A program made the translations under genes and the position numbers. From Ensifer adhaerens (GTDB taxonomy: Bacteria; Pseudomonadota; Alphaproteobacteria; Rhizobiales; Rhizobiaceae), in the NCBI RefSeq assembly GCF_002940685.1, contig NZ_PNFP01000014.1, positions 124,001 to 188,000 of the forward strand: a DNA stretch of 64,000 bases, in the 5' to 3' direction. How positions within the stretch are numbered: position 1 is the stretch's first letter; the number at the start of each line of letters is the position of its first letter. The notes under the pieces were generated by a model. The model worked only from the letters and a program-made list of their open reading frames with translations, was not told where the DNA came from and did no database searches. Shown piece after piece: positions 17,564-27,129 of the stretch.

Positions 17564-18841
17564 ATGAGCTGGAATAAGTTATATGCTCTCAAGAGCTATA
17601 TGCGTGCCTCCTTGTGGATCATCCCATTTTTTGCGCTCATAGCGCAGCAGGCCTTTTTTCGTGCAGTTCTTACTTCCGAGAGATGGACACCGTGGGTCCC
17701 GCCTTGGCCCTTGGGGACCGATGGCACGGTTGCTGCAATGCAGGCGATTATAAGCTTGGCGCTTTCGTTTCTCGTTTTCACGTTCGGCTCACTGCTTGTT
17801 GCGATACAAATAGCAAGCGGACAGCTTACGCCGCGGATCATCGCGACCACGCTGCTGCGAGATAATGTTATCCGGTTTACCGTCGGCTTGTTCATCTTTA
17901 CGCTGCTCTTCGCCATCGGCGCGATAAGTCGCGTGAATGCGTCGGCTCCGGCCTCGATAGTGTGGATCTCCGCGGCCCTTGGCGTCCTCTCGCTGGCAGC
18001 ATTTCTTTACTTGATTGATTATTCGGCTCGATTGTTGCGCCCCATCAGCATCATTCACAGTGTCGCCGAGCAAGGCTTCACCGTCATCGAGAACGTGTAT
18101 CCTGAGTGCTGGAAGGAGACCGTGAGCAAACTTCAGGCGCGTGACACGCTTGGAAAGCCAGACGAGGTCGTTTTACATGCCGGTTCGTCCGATATCATTC
18201 TTGCTGTCGACGTGAAGTCCCTGCTGATCCAAGCAACCCAGGCGGACGGTGTCGTTGAGCTGGCAGCGCGCGTCGGCGACTTCGTGGCATGTGGCCAGCC
18301 TTTGTTTCGGCTATATGGTGGTGCTCGGACAATCCCTGCCAACGACCTTGGGAGTAGCGTAGCGTTTGGGCGTGAGCGAACCATCGAGCAGGACCCAACT
18401 TTCGCTTTCAGGGTCATTGTCGATATTGCTACGAAGGCACTCTCAAAAGCGATCAACGATGCGACGACAGCCGTGCTGGCAATCGACCAGCTGCATCGCT
18501 TACTGGGCAGCGTTGGCGGACGCGATCTGCGCAATGAATTTCTGTGCGACGGGAGCGGACGCCTGCGTGTGGTGTATCCAACACCGGACTGGGAAGACTT
18601 CGTACAGCTCACTTGTCGCGAGATCAGGATTTATGGAGCAGAGAATCTTCAGATCGCGAGGAGGCTTCGTGCCATGATCGACAATCTCGAAAACGTGCTG
18701 CCCGAGATCCGGAAACAGGCGCTGCGGGCGGAGCGCGATCTGCTCGACCGGATGATCGACAAGGCCTACCTCCTACCTGAGGACGCTGCTTTGGCACGCA
18801 TTGCCGATACGCAGGGGTTGGGGGGCTCTGTGGAGGGATAA
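17564..18841 (+). CDS. DUF2254 family membrane protein
   Basis: A 425-residue protein of unknown function. Four transmembrane helices lie in the first 155 residues (for example SLWIIPFFALIAQQAFF and AIISLALSFLVFTFGSLLVA), followed by a soluble C-terminal part with the DUF2254 segments SGQLTPRI, IIDIA-like FRVIVDIATKALSKAINDA and TTAVLAIDQL. The family often lies beside channel or stress genes. A GGGAGG ribosome-binding site precedes ATG 17564. It follows the MscS gene closely, consistent with a shared envelope-stress role (inference). Confidence 0.82.
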   Translation: MSWNKLYALKSYMRASLWIIPFFALIAQQAFFRAVLTSERWTPWVPPWPLGTDGTVAAMQAIISLALSFLVFTFGSLLVAIQIASGQLTPRIIATTLLRDNVIRFTVGLFIFTLLFAIGAISRVNASAPASIVWISAALGVLSLAAFLYLIDYSARLLRPISIIHSVAEQGFTVIENVYPECWKETVSKLQARDTLGKPDEVVLHAGSSDIILAVDVKSLLIQATQADGVVELAARVGDFVACGQPLFRLYGGARTIPANDLGSSVAFGRERTIEQDPTFAFRVIVDIATKALSKAINDATTAVLAIDQLHRLLGSVGGRDLRNEFLCDGSGRLRVVYPTPDWEDFVQLTCREIRIYGAENLQIARRLRAMIDNLENVLPEIRKQALRAERDLLDRMIDKAYLLPEDAALARIADTQGLGGSVEG

Positions 18842-18877
18842 CTGCAGTCGAGTATACGGCGGATCAGTGGGCAACGC

Positions 18878-19684
18878 TCACCATTCCATCATGTTAAAGC
18901 TATGTAGGATGATTTGAAGACCGAGTGCTGCTTGGGTGACGCCGAGCACCACCGCCAAGACCTGAAGCGAGGTTCCAACCCATTTTAGTATGGCATCGGC
19001 GAACAGCATCGCGAGCCAATCGAGCGCAAGGATCGACAAGACGATAGCGGCCACGGTGAGGCCTTCCGCTTGGCGATTCCCTGCGAGTGTCGCAAAGACG
19101 ATTACCGCCGCGATCCCGTAGGGTGTAACTATCGTTGGAAAAGCCAGCGGCGAGAAGGCCAGTTTTATGTCCGGCGCGCGGTCAGGTGTCAAAGAGTGAT
19201 CCGTTAGGCTTGCCGATTGCTGCAATATGGTTCGTAGCGCCACCAGGAAAAGAATGATTCCCCCGGTCATGGCTAGAACTGGCAGGGAAATCTCAAAGTT
19301 CTCGAGCATGGTGCGCCCAAGAAGGCCGGCGACCGCCAGCGCGCCGGCCGAGAAGAATATTGCTCTTTGGGCGACCTGGCGTCGAAGGGTTGGCTCCCAA
19401 GTCTTGGTTATCGTCACGAACGGCACCAGGATCTTGATCGGACCAAGCATCAGAAAAAGCATGAAGAACACTTTTCGTGCGCCGAACTCAACGTCTGGCA
19501 TCGCTGCACCCTCTGGCGCTTGCGCGAAAGACTGAACCGGGAAGCAGACCAGCATCACAATCAGTGTGGTGATCAGACCAATTGGACAGGGCAAGTGGCG
19601 CTGTTTGTGGAATGCAGGCGAGCAGGTATTGCAGGCAGGCGTTGTTGCAAATTTGGCAGTGATCTTCCGCAGCCATGGGATCAT
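18878..19684 (-). CDS. MarC-family integral membrane protein
   Basis: A 268-residue protein with a signal-like first helix (residues about 35-55) followed by six hydrophobic helices typical of MarC/YhgN. Family-like segments are FFMLFLMLGPIKILVPF, GGIILFLVALRTIL and AFPTIVTPYGIAAVIVF. MarC proteins were once linked to multidrug resistance, but their function is unsettled. Start chosen at ATG 19684 (MIPWLRKITAK) with GGGAG upstream; the frame is open to 19831. It is convergent with the DUF2254 gene and divergent from a universal stress protein gene across a 332-bp gap. Confidence 0.82.
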   Translation of the reverse strand: MIPWLRKITAKFATTPACNTCSPAFHKQRHLPCPIGLITTLIVMLVCFPVQSFAQAPEGAAMPDVEFGARKVFFMLFLMLGPIKILVPFVTITKTWEPTLRRQVAQRAIFFSAGALAVAGLLGRTMLENFEISLPVLAMTGGIILFLVALRTILQQSASLTDHSLTPDRAPDIKLAFSPLAFPTIVTPYGIAAVIVFATLAGNRQAEGLTVAAIVLSILALDWLAMLFADAILKWVGTSLQVLAVVLGVTQAALGLQIILHSFNMMEW

Positions 19685-20016
19685 CGATCGTCTCCCGACA
19701 CGGCGAGGGTCTCTATGGAGTCGCCAGGTTCGATTCGCGTCAGTTTTCAAAAGAACGTGCTTGATCAATTCTGGCTTCAACATCGGGCAAAGTCTCTCGA
19801 AATTGACGCTACGCAGGTTGTGAGCCCACAAACGCGACGTCTGAAAACGACCTTTTCAGAAGTTCGCTCGCTGTCGGCTTAACCCAGGCCCATGACCCGA
19901 GCTGTATTTTTCTTGCCCACTGAATAAATAAGTGAAGGCTAAATTAATTGATCTGGGTCAAGGCGGGCTTAGGGCGACACGGGTACCTTGATTCCGGTTG
20001 AAATCTGGAGGCTCTC
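19685..20016. promoter_or_regulatory. 332-bp divergent promoter region
   Basis: This gap separates marC (minus) and the universal stress protein gene (plus). It contains the operator at 19948-19961 near the plus-strand gene and an A/T-rich stretch (19910-19950), unusual here, that may hold promoter elements. No gene is seen. Confidence 0.5.
19948..19961. promoter_or_regulatory. FixK/FNR-type operator (TTGATCTGGGTCAA)
   Basis: Centred 62 nt upstream of the universal stress protein start at 20017, an ideal position for class II activation with a short leader. Confidence 0.85.
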
Positions 20017-20457
20017 ATGTTCCGCAACATCCTCGTACCCACCGACGGCTCACCGCTCGCGACGCTGGCCGTGGATGCCGCCATCACGTTCGCAAAGGAA
20101 GTGGGTGCGAAGATCACCATCCTTATCGTGACGGAGCCCTTTCACCTCATTTCTCTGGATGCGGAGCAACTCAGCAACACCCGGGCGCAATATGAGGCGC
20201 TTTCCGAAGTGCACGCTGCCGAGACGCTTCGCGCCGCTCGGAGCAGGGCCGAGGCGGCCGGGGTTCGCTGTGTGACCGATCAAACCAGCGCTCATGAGGT
20301 TTACCTCGAGATCATCAGAAAAGCGCAGGATATCGGCGCCGATCTGATCATCATGGCTTCGCACGGCCGCAGCGGTGTGGGCGCCTTGATCATCGGCAGC
20401 GTCGCCGCCAAAGTTCTTACGCATTCGACCATCCCCGTCCTGATATATAGGAAATAG
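20017..20457 (+). CDS. Universal stress protein (single UspA domain)
   Basis: A 146-residue UspA-fold protein. The N-terminal ILVPTDGS holds the conserved Asp, and the C-terminal nucleotide-binding signature MASHGRSGVGALIIGSVAAK, followed by VLTHSTIPVL, matches the ATP-binding G-2X-G-9X-G-S pattern. Such proteins bind ATP and support survival in growth arrest and hypoxia. A FixK-type operator is centred 62 nt upstream. An IS5-family element sits 60 bp beyond the stop, so any original downstream operon partner has been separated. Confidence 0.93.
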   Translation: MFRNILVPTDGSPLATLAVDAAITFAKEVGAKITILIVTEPFHLISLDAEQLSNTRAQYEALSEVHAAETLRAARSRAEAAGVRCVTDQTSAHEVYLEIIRKAQDIGADLIIMASHGRSGVGALIIGSVAAKVLTHSTIPVLIYRK

Positions 20458-20517
20458 CATGAAGACTGAGACAAAATCGTCCGGAAAGGTGTGCATCGCC
20501 CGTCTCTGCGGGACTTA

Positions 20518-21281
20518 CTAGGTGGTGGACTCATAAGCGCGAAGCCATAGCCTTGTCGAAGCGAGAGCGACAGCAGCGAGGAAGTTGCTTGCGAGCTTGT
20601 CATAACGTGTTGCGATGCGCCTGAAGTGTTTGAGTTTGCAGAAGAAACGCTCGACGAGGTTGCGTTGGCGATAGAGGCTTGGATCGACCGATCTCTGGAC
20701 CTTGCGATCGCGCTGGGTCGGGATGTGCGCGTTTCCGCCGCGCTGGCGAACCAGGTCGATCAAGTGCTGCCAGTCATAACCGCGGTCCGCAACAACGAGG
20801 GATGCCGGCAGTCCTTCGAGCAGGTCAGGTGCGACGGCTTTGTCAGAGGCCTGTCCTTGCGTGAGAGCGAGGCGAACCGGCAGCCCACGTTCGTCGACCA
20901 CCACATGGATCTTGCTGGTCAGTCCTCCACGAGAACGGCCGATGGCGTGATCCGGGCCCCCTTTTTTCCGCCGGCAGCGTGCTGATGGGCGCGGACGATG
21001 GAGGAGTCGATCAGTTGCATCGACTGAGGGGACGCTGCCGCGAGAGCCTCGAAGACCCGCAGCCACACGCCCGCCTTGGCCCATCGGTTGTAGCGATTGT
21101 AGACCGTCGTGTACGGGCCGTAACGCTCTGGAAGGTCGCGCCACGGCGAGCCTGTTCGCAAAACGTAGAAAATCGCGTTCAGAACGCGCCGATCATCCGT
21201 TCGTGCCACACCGCGTGGCTTGTTGGGAAGCAGCGGCGCGATCAGCGCCCATTCCCGATCTGTAAGGTCGAACCGTGCCAT
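20518..21281 (-). CDS. IS5-family transposase, made by -1 frameshifting
   Basis: The first frame (ATG 21281) encodes the helix-turn-helix part MARFDLTDREWALIAPLLP up to SIVRAHQHAAGGKKG. The second frame continues with the DDE domain (SRGGLTSKIHVVVDERGLPV, LVVADRGYDWQHL, RNLVERFFCKLKHFRRIATR). They meet at the slippery heptamer A AAA AAG (complement of 20961-20967), phased exactly for a -1 slip. The stop codon TAG lies at the element's edge and uses bases of the CTAG target. Normal size and intact motifs suggest an active element. Confidence 0.9.
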
Positions 21282-21351
21282 TCAAACTCCTGCCCAGGAG
21301 CTTGAATCACGAACCGACCTCAAAGGGAATCCCATTTATGAGTACAGAACC
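20521..21351 (-). mobile_element. IS5-family (IS427-group type) insertion sequence, about 831 bp
   Basis: The ends match as inverted repeats: left GGTGGTGGACTCATAA at 20521, and right read inward GGTTCTGTACTCATAA from 21351 (13 of 16 identical). Both ends are flanked by TA within CTAG, consistent with the short target duplication of this group. It carries a two-frame transposase. It lies between the universal stress protein gene and the cytochrome c gene. Confidence 0.88.
20961..20967 (-). promoter_or_regulatory. Programmed -1 frameshift site (A AAA AAG)
   Basis: In the transposase mRNA the codons GGA AAA AAG contain the heptamer A_AAA_AAG in the correct phase. A slip by -1 gives CGG AAA AAA GGG and joins the second transposase frame. 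Confidence 0.8.
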
Positions 21352-21553
21352 TAGTGCAGGGATGACAAGGCCAAACCACAAGGTGCGCTCACGGGCATGC
21401 CATCTATCGTTCCCCTGATCGTGCAGCAGGCTCTCAACAGGTACTATGGCCTCGTGGCGGGCAGATCAGCATGCCTTGCATAAACCGTCCCATCGACGTG
21501 ATCTCAGCCTTACAAAGCATCGTGCTACGCTTCATCTGGTTCAGGAGATCGCA

Positions 21554-21883
21554 ATGTGGACAACGATCGTCTTAATGATTGCCGGCATCATTGCAACGGT
21601 TCCGACGGTCCAGGCCCAGGACATCAAGCAGGGGCGCCAAATCGCGCTTGAGGTCTGTGCTGCCTGTCACGCCGTCCTCGCAGATCAATCGAAATCGCCC
21701 ATTGCTGAAGCACCGAGCTTCGAGACGGTTGCTGCGACACCGGGAATGACCGCAGCGGCGCTTAACGTTTGGCTCACGGCCCAGGACCATCCGACCATGC
21801 CGAACATAGTACTCTCGAAGACCGATGTTCAGGACATCTCGGCCTATATACTCAGCTTGGGGGGACGGGAACTTGCACATTGA
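21554..21883 (+). CDS. Small periplasmic c-type cytochrome
   Basis: A 109-residue protein with a signal peptide (MWTTIVLMIAGIIATVPTVQA, cleaved after QA) and one class I haem motif CAACH at about residues 36-40. The C-terminal Met ligand is probably in HPTMPNIVLS, followed by the family helix DVQDISAYILSL. It would carry electrons in the periplasm, plausibly in a microaerobic chain. GGAG precedes ATG 21554. The IS5-family element sits upstream, and I see no FixK-type operator between them, so its original promoter may be lost. Confidence 0.88.
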   Translation: MWTTIVLMIAGIIATVPTVQAQDIKQGRQIALEVCAACHAVLADQSKSPIAEAPSFETVAATPGMTAAALNVWLTAQDHPTMPNIVLSKTDVQDISAYILSLGGRELAH

Positions 21884-22549
21884 TGACTGTGAAGGGGGAC
21901 GTCGAAGGTGCTTGCGACGCTCTTTGAAGTTCCGGCGGTCGCCATGCTCGTGACCGGGGACAAGGTGGCGTGCTCCGAGATTAGCGGTGACATTGCACTA
22001 ACGGAGGCGGGCCTCGATGCGGCGCAGTCTTCCGCGGCGACGGGAACGCACCAGCTTGCCGATGTGTACTCGGAACAGGAGTCTCATCTCGAATTCTGGC
22101 CCGTCGAAACGGCGTCCGGAGAGCGCGGTGATCCGCCTGGCATTCGAGCCCGGCCGCCCCGAAACGCCGGAAACCGTCATCGACGTCGTTCGGCATATCC
22201 TGGCGTTGGCGCTTGAGGCCCAACAATGGAGAGGCAGACCATGATGGCCTGCAGCCATTGTTCTCGGTTCTGGATATCCTAAAGCCAGCCAAAACTTGGA
22301 TCATTTCAAGACGCATCGGAGCGCACCTCACGGATCGAAGCGGGCAAGCCGTCCCTTGTCAAACGATAACGACGTCGCCGATCGGCCCAGGCAACATTTT
22401 AGCCATCGGCGATCGCAGCAGGATGCCAAACGTCAGTCCAGTGGCTTATCCTCGCCGATCCATCGCGGTCGCTGTGTCCGTGACCTCCTTCTTTATCGGC
22501 TCATTTTGATCCGCGATGTCGATGGCCGCCGCCGACTGGCTGCTGTGCA
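21884..22549. other. Gap with decayed coding remnants
   Basis: The plus strand at about 22110-22243 reads protein-like (ESAVIRLAFEPGRPETPETV, then IDVVRHILALALEAQQW) but has no start and no recognised family. It is probably part of a gene broken by nearby transposition. No operator or terminator is evident. Confidence 0.35.
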
Positions 22550-24157
22550 CTAGCCTTGTCGCAGTTCCTTGCGAATGAGGACGAGGGTCGGATCATCCGC
22601 ATAGGGAACTGCAACGAAACCCTGTTCCTGTTCCAGTTCGATTGCCTCATGGTTTGCGCGGCTCTCGAGCGATTCGAGGGATCTGGCGCCAGAGGCCTCC
22701 GCAAAGCGGGCGACATGGCGCAGCATTTCCCAGGCGACACCCATGTGTTTGTGCTCGGCACGAACGGAGATCGCGACTTCTGCTCTTTCCGTAGACGTGT
22801 CGCACGCTACCATGGCGGTGGCGATGATCGCCTCTCTATCCTCGCCGAAGGCAAGGAAATTCTCGGTCGAGCGGTGATCGACCTTCGTCATGGAAAGGAG
22901 ACGCTCGCGGCTGACCTCCCTGACACCTCCCAGAAAGCGGAAGCGCAGGTCTTGAGGCGTCAGATGACCGAAGAACTCTGCCAGGCGCACATCGTCATCA
23001 GGACGCACTGGACGAACATGAAGGACAAGACCGCTGCGCGTCAGAAGATCGCAACTCCAGACGTCGGCCGGGGATGTGCCTTCGGTCTCTAACTCCGCCG
23101 TGCTGCCCCACTTAAGAGGTTGAGCGAGATCGGTCTCGATAATCACTTTGAGAGCTTTCGTGCGCGAAGCATCGGCAAAGGTCTCGTAGGCAACGGCAAT
23201 CTTGAAACGATGTGTGATCAGGTTTTTCGGGTTGATTTTTCCAGATTGCACCGTCTTTAAAAGCAACGGCGTTGTCGCCGCATCGACAAGCCGGGTGGTG
23301 ATGGAGATGTTTCGCGACCACAGCGTCTCCAGATGCAAATCGACCTTGACGCCGTGAACCCCGATGTTGGCAATTACGCCCCCCGGTGCGACGATGTCCT
23401 GACAAAGCTCGAACGTGGCGGGGATACCAACCGCTTCAATCGCCGTATCGACACCCTTGCCCTCTGTCAGTGTCATCACCTGTCGCGAGGCATCTTCACC
23501 GCTTGCTTGTATCGTCTGGGTCGCGCCGAAGCGGCTTGCAACTGTGAGGCGGCTCTCGTCGAGGTCGATCATGATGAGTTCGGCTGGTGAGTAGAGTTGC
23601 GCGGTCAGCAACGCCGCCAGTCCGATCGGCCCGCAGCCGACTATGGCGACCGTTCCGCCAGGCTGCACCTTTCCATTCAGCACGCCGCACTCGAAGCCGG
23701 TTGGAAGAATATCGCTCAGCATGACAAGGGCCTCTTCGTCAGCGCCTTGCGGGATCGGGTAAAGGCTGGTGTCGGCATGCGGAATGCGGACGTATTCGGC
23801 TTGGGTGCCGTCGATGGTGTTACCGAGTATCCATCCGCCAGTGGTGCAATGGGAGTACATTCCGCGACGGCAGTAGTCGCATTTGCCGCAAGACGAGATG
23901 CAGGAAATGAGGACATGGTCGCCCTTCTTGAACTGGCTTACAGCAGTCCCTGTTTCTTCCACGATCCCCACACCCTCATGACCGAGAATGCGGCCGGCCG
24001 TGCAGCTCGGCACGTCTCCTTTGAGAATATGCAGATCCGTCCCGCAGATCGTCGTCCTCGTGATCTTCACGATGGCGTCGGTTGCAGCGGCTATTGTCGG
24101 TATCGGCCGCTCCAAGAGTGACTTGCGTCCCGGACCTTCATAGACGAGAGCCTTCAT
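22550..24157 (-). CDS. Zn-dependent alcohol dehydrogenase fused to a GNAT acetyltransferase
   Basis: A 535-residue two-domain protein. Residues 1-345 are a medium-chain dehydrogenase: the zinc-ligand region ICGTDLH, GHEGVG, structural-zinc cysteines CGKCDYCRRGMYSHC, and the NAD-binding VGCGPIGLAALL. Residues from about 370 to the end are a GNAT domain starting VLHVRPVRPDDD, with acetyl-CoA loop EHKHMGVAWEML and the usual C-terminal strand. Start chosen at ATG 24157 (MKALVYEGPG) with GGAGAAA upstream. The operator at 24308 is 157 nt upstream. It could couple alcohol or aldehyde turnover to protein acetylation, but substrates are unknown. Confidence 0.9.
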   Translation of the reverse strand: MKALVYEGPGRKSLLERPIPTIAAATDAIVKITRTTICGTDLHILKGDVPSCTAGRILGHEGVGIVEETGTAVSQFKKGDHVLISCISSCGKCDYCRRGMYSHCTTGGWILGNTIDGTQAEYVRIPHADTSLYPIPQGADEEALVMLSDILPTGFECGVLNGKVQPGGTVAIVGCGPIGLAALLTAQLYSPAELIMIDLDESRLTVASRFGATQTIQASGEDASRQVMTLTEGKGVDTAIEAVGIPATFELCQDIVAPGGVIANIGVHGVKVDLHLETLWSRNISITTRLVDAATTPLLLKTVQSGKINPKNLITHRFKIAVAYETFADASRTKALKVIIETDLAQPLKWGSTAELETEGTSPADVWSCDLLTRSGLVLHVRPVRPDDDVRLAEFFGHLTPQDLRFRFLGGVREVSRERLLSMTKVDHRSTENFLAFGEDREAIIATAMVACDTSTERAEVAISVRAEHKHMGVAWEMLRHVARFAEASGARSLESLESRANHEAIELEQEQGFVAVPYADDPTLVLIRKELRQG

Positions 24158-24307
24158 CGATTTCTCCTTCGCAAGGTTCACTGGGGTCGCAAACATTGAC
24201 GATTGTGCACGTGCTGCTGCGACCCGGCTTTGACGCGCATCAAAGACCGGACGAAGGGCGGGCATTGCGCGGCAGGCGGCTACTGCACTTTTGGCCGACC
24301 GGGCCCA

Positions 24308-24321
24308 TTGATCCGCGTCAA
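24308..24321. promoter_or_regulatory. FixK/FNR-type operator (TTGATCCGCGTCAA)
   Basis: Lies between the divergent ADH-GNAT gene (157 nt from centre to start) and the pentapeptide-repeat gene (125 nt to ATG 24440). Confidence 0.8.
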
Positions 24322-24439
24322 TGTCCAAGCGAACGAAGCTTGGTAACAGTAAGACGTGGATCGATGTCCGCTAAATGGGTTCTGGATTATCCCGGGTCGA
24401 TTCGAGGGCGCGGGATGTGGCAAGAGTCACGGGATCGTG

Positions 24440-25222
24440 ATGCGACACAACAACTTTAAGATCGAAACCGTGCCCACCCTTTGCGTCGGAATGACGTCGG
24501 GGCACACCTTCCGAACGCGCCGGGGCTTGATGCCGATGTCGCTTACCTTGGTGCTCGGGTTGGCAATGGCGGCTCTTGTTCCCAGAGGCACTGCACAAGC
24601 GTCGCACTGCAAGAGCTGGCCGATGCCCGGTTTGAACTGGAGCGGCTGCGATAAGAGCCACCTTATGCTCGAAGGAGCAGATCTGGAGGGCGCAAACCTA
24701 TCTGGCACTGATTTTAGCCTGACAGATCTTCGTGGTGCTAACCTAAGCAGAGCTAATCTTGAGAAAGCGAAGCTAGTGCGAGCCTCGCTCGCCGGGGCCA
24801 CCGCGAAGACAGCAAACTTTACGCGGGTGGAAGGCCACCGCGCGAGCTTCGTTCGCTTTTCAGCTGAACGTACCTCATTTACCAGCTCCGAATTGCAGCG
24901 CGCCGATTTCAGCCTCGCGCGGCTGATCGATGTCAACTTCGAGAAAGCGGAGCTTGGCCGCGCCATACTCACCGGTGCAAAACTCGAAAACGTTCGATTT
25001 TCGCTCGCAAATCTGTCTCGAGCCGATTTCACCGGCACATCGTTCGCGGGGACGACTGCATTCGACCGTGCTGTTCTCTTCCTAACGCGAATTGAGGGGA
25101 GCGATTTGTCACGAGCAACCGGTTTGCGGCAATCTCAAATCGACATAGCTTGCGGCGACGCCTTTACGAAGCTGCCGGCCGGCCTTTCCGCGCCGGCGAG
25201 TTGGCCTTGCATGTTCGATTGA
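24440..25222 (+). CDS. Exported pentapeptide-repeat protein
   Basis: A 260-residue protein with an N-terminal hydrophobic signal (MPMSLTLVLGLAMAALVPRG, then TAQA) and then about 30 pentapeptide repeats of A(D/N)Lxx type, such as LEGADLEGANLSGTDFSLTD and LRGANLSRANLEKAKL, which form a right-handed quadrilateral beta-helix. Cysteines near the start (HCKSW, SGCDKS) and the end (ACGD, WPCMFD) may form disulphides outside the cytoplasm. Function unknown. The start is uncertain: ATG 24440, 24491 and 24530 are all in frame. It is divergent from ADH-GNAT across a shared operator. Confidence 0.82.
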   Translation: MRHNNFKIETVPTLCVGMTSGHTFRTRRGLMPMSLTLVLGLAMAALVPRGTAQASHCKSWPMPGLNWSGCDKSHLMLEGADLEGANLSGTDFSLTDLRGANLSRANLEKAKLVRASLAGATAKTANFTRVEGHRASFVRFSAERTSFTSSELQRADFSLARLIDVNFEKAELGRAILTGAKLENVRFSLANLSRADFTGTSFAGTTAFDRAVLFLTRIEGSDLSRATGLRQSQIDIACGDAFTKLPAGLSAPASWPCMFD

Positions 25223-25306
25223 GACCGTTTGAGCGCATTGAGGCCCGTACGGGTGCGAGAACGATACTGCCACCCTAAGAATTTTCAGGGTGGTTACCTT
25301 AGCCCC

Positions 25307-26683
25307 TCATTCGTAGGGCTTGGTCCCGGCGAACGCGAAGAGCGCCACATGCTCACCGCGGCCGCCCAATGGCTCTCGACTGACCGCGACCCAAGCGTGT
25401 TGTTGTCCTGCCTGCATCACAACTGTTTCTGAGGCAAGCAACGTGGCATCGAAACGCTTGGTAGCTTGTTCTATCTTGGCAGCGACATTGACTGTGTCGC
25501 CAAGCACAGTGAACTCAAGGCGGTGTTCGTCACCGACTAGGCCGTAGTACATCTCGCCGCTGTGAATGCCGATCCCGACGCGGATCGGCGGATCGAAACC
25601 GCGCTTGATGTTCCATTGATCGACAAGCGAAAGAATCCGATGAGCGCAGGCTATGGCACGAGCGCAATCATCCTGCCGTGGCTCTGGAATGCCGAAGACT
25701 ATCAAAGCGCCGTCACCGATGAATTTGTCGATCACACCTTCTGAGGCCTCGGTTGCGCGCATGACTCGTCGCCGAAAGGAAGAGATAAAGACGGACAGTC
25801 TCGCGGGATCCAGTTTTTCTGCGTAAGCAGTGAATCCACGTATATCGACGAACAAAATCGTGCCCTGCTGGCGGCGGCCTTGCCGCCACGTAGCAACATC
25901 ATTGTCCCCTACTAATGGTACGATCTCTGCTGGCAGGAAGCGAGCAAGGTTTGCGCGCTTGGCTGTCTCGCGCGCAATACGGATCAGAAGGCGGCGAGAA
26001 CGCGTCATTGCCAACGCCGTTACCAGACCCATCAGCAACAGCATAACGGTCCGCATGATATAGGGAGGAAGCGAAAGAAGGCGGCTCACTCCCTGTGTCT
26101 CAGCGGGGTTCGCATCGCCTGTCAGGCTAAAGCCAAGCTGAACTGCAACGCTGACCACGGCGATCATTGTTGCTGAAGTAGCCCATAGTTGAACGATTGG
26201 CCTGTATCGAAGCGCACCGACCGCGAGGAGCAGGGGCACGACCCAGATAGTTGGTATGGTCACCACCCAATTGCCCGCCAGGCCGACGTCGTTCAGGGCA
26301 AAGTAAAGACTGGCTCCTATAATCAATGCGTCGCCGGTAACGAGCGCAAAGGCCATCCAGGGCCTGAAGTGACGGCTGATCACAAGCAGGAATGACGTGA
26401 TGCCGAGGGCCAAAAAGGCTGCAACCGTAGTCAGAGCCGTTACGCGTAGTTGCATCAAGTTGTATTCTTGAGCGAAGCCGGCGGTTTCAGAGGAGACGAG
26501 GAAACCACTCACAAACAAGGCAAGGCCCACTGTGATCCGAACCCATCCGATCGTGTATTCGGCTTCGTTCTCCGATTCCCAGAGCGCCCTTTCGACAGAG
26601 GAACTCGTCAGGTCAGGCCGGTGAGGATCAGAGCGAAATGCTTTTTGAAACTGCCACATGGACATATCTTTCGCAGGGCTCAC
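25307..26683 (-). CDS. Membrane-bound class III adenylate cyclase
   Basis: A 458-residue cAMP-forming enzyme. About six transmembrane helices span residues 40-220, followed by the catalytic domain (about 270-445). The metal-binding Asp residues are in ILFVDIRGFTAYAEKL and FIGDGALIVFG. The substrate-choice Lys in VIDKFIGDG and Asp in TVLGDTVNVAAKIE point to ATP rather than GTP. GTG 26683 is the longest start and ATG 26665 is an alternative. Membrane cyclases of this layout are abundant in rhizobia. A FixK-type box is 233 nt upstream, perhaps too far to act directly. Confidence 0.88.
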   Translation of the reverse strand: MSPAKDMSMWQFQKAFRSDPHRPDLTSSSVERALWESENEAEYTIGWVRITVGLALFVSGFLVSSETAGFAQEYNLMQLRVTALTTVAAFLALGITSFLLVISRHFRPWMAFALVTGDALIIGASLYFALNDVGLAGNWVVTIPTIWVVPLLLAVGALRYRPIVQLWATSATMIAVVSVAVQLGFSLTGDANPAETQGVSRLLSLPPYIMRTVMLLLMGLVTALAMTRSRRLLIRIARETAKRANLARFLPAEIVPLVGDNDVATWRQGRRQQGTILFVDIRGFTAYAEKLDPARLSVFISSFRRRVMRATEASEGVIDKFIGDGALIVFGIPEPRQDDCARAIACAHRILSLVDQWNIKRGFDPPIRVGIGIHSGEMYYGLVGDEHRLEFTVLGDTVNVAAKIEQATKRFDATLLASETVVMQAGQQHAWVAVSREPLGGRGEHVALFAFAGTKPYE

Positions 26684-26909
26684 TTCGCAGCGAGCTGGCT
26701 AGAGCGGTTGCCGCCCTCAGATTAGCTTGGCAGAACCGATTTCGTGAAGGGCCAACATGCGGCGAGATGTGCACGACGAACACAACAGCGACGGTTGCGG
26801 GGTTGGGTTTGTTGCCGCAACGCCCGACGCAAGCGGAAGCGTCGAGCCTCTCTGTTCTGAGGTTCACAAAGCGACAACTAGCCGGCACATTGGGCCTGCC
26901 GGCGTGATT

Positions 26910-26923
26910 TTGACTTACGTCAA
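26910..26923. promoter_or_regulatory. FixK/FNR-type operator (TTGACTTACGTCAA)
   Basis: A good match with no intact gene at normal distance. It is 233 nt upstream of the adenylate cyclase (minus) and upstream of a decayed HupE/UreJ-like fragment (plus). GGAGG follows it immediately at about 26924. Confidence 0.65.
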
Positions 26924-27129
26924 GGAGGAGCTTGCCAGAGCATGTGATGTTTTGAGCAGGAAGTGGGTGGATCGCGGAGCTGCCTTGCCGCACGGAGGGG
27001 AAAGCGACGAGAAACGATCGTCGTCATTCACTCGAGTCGAGCAGCACCACCCATCGACGAAGTGCTGAAGGCAAACGAACGAACAAATGCGCGTCTCCGA
27101 AGCCTATCCTTGGGTTGTTTCCTTCGCCT

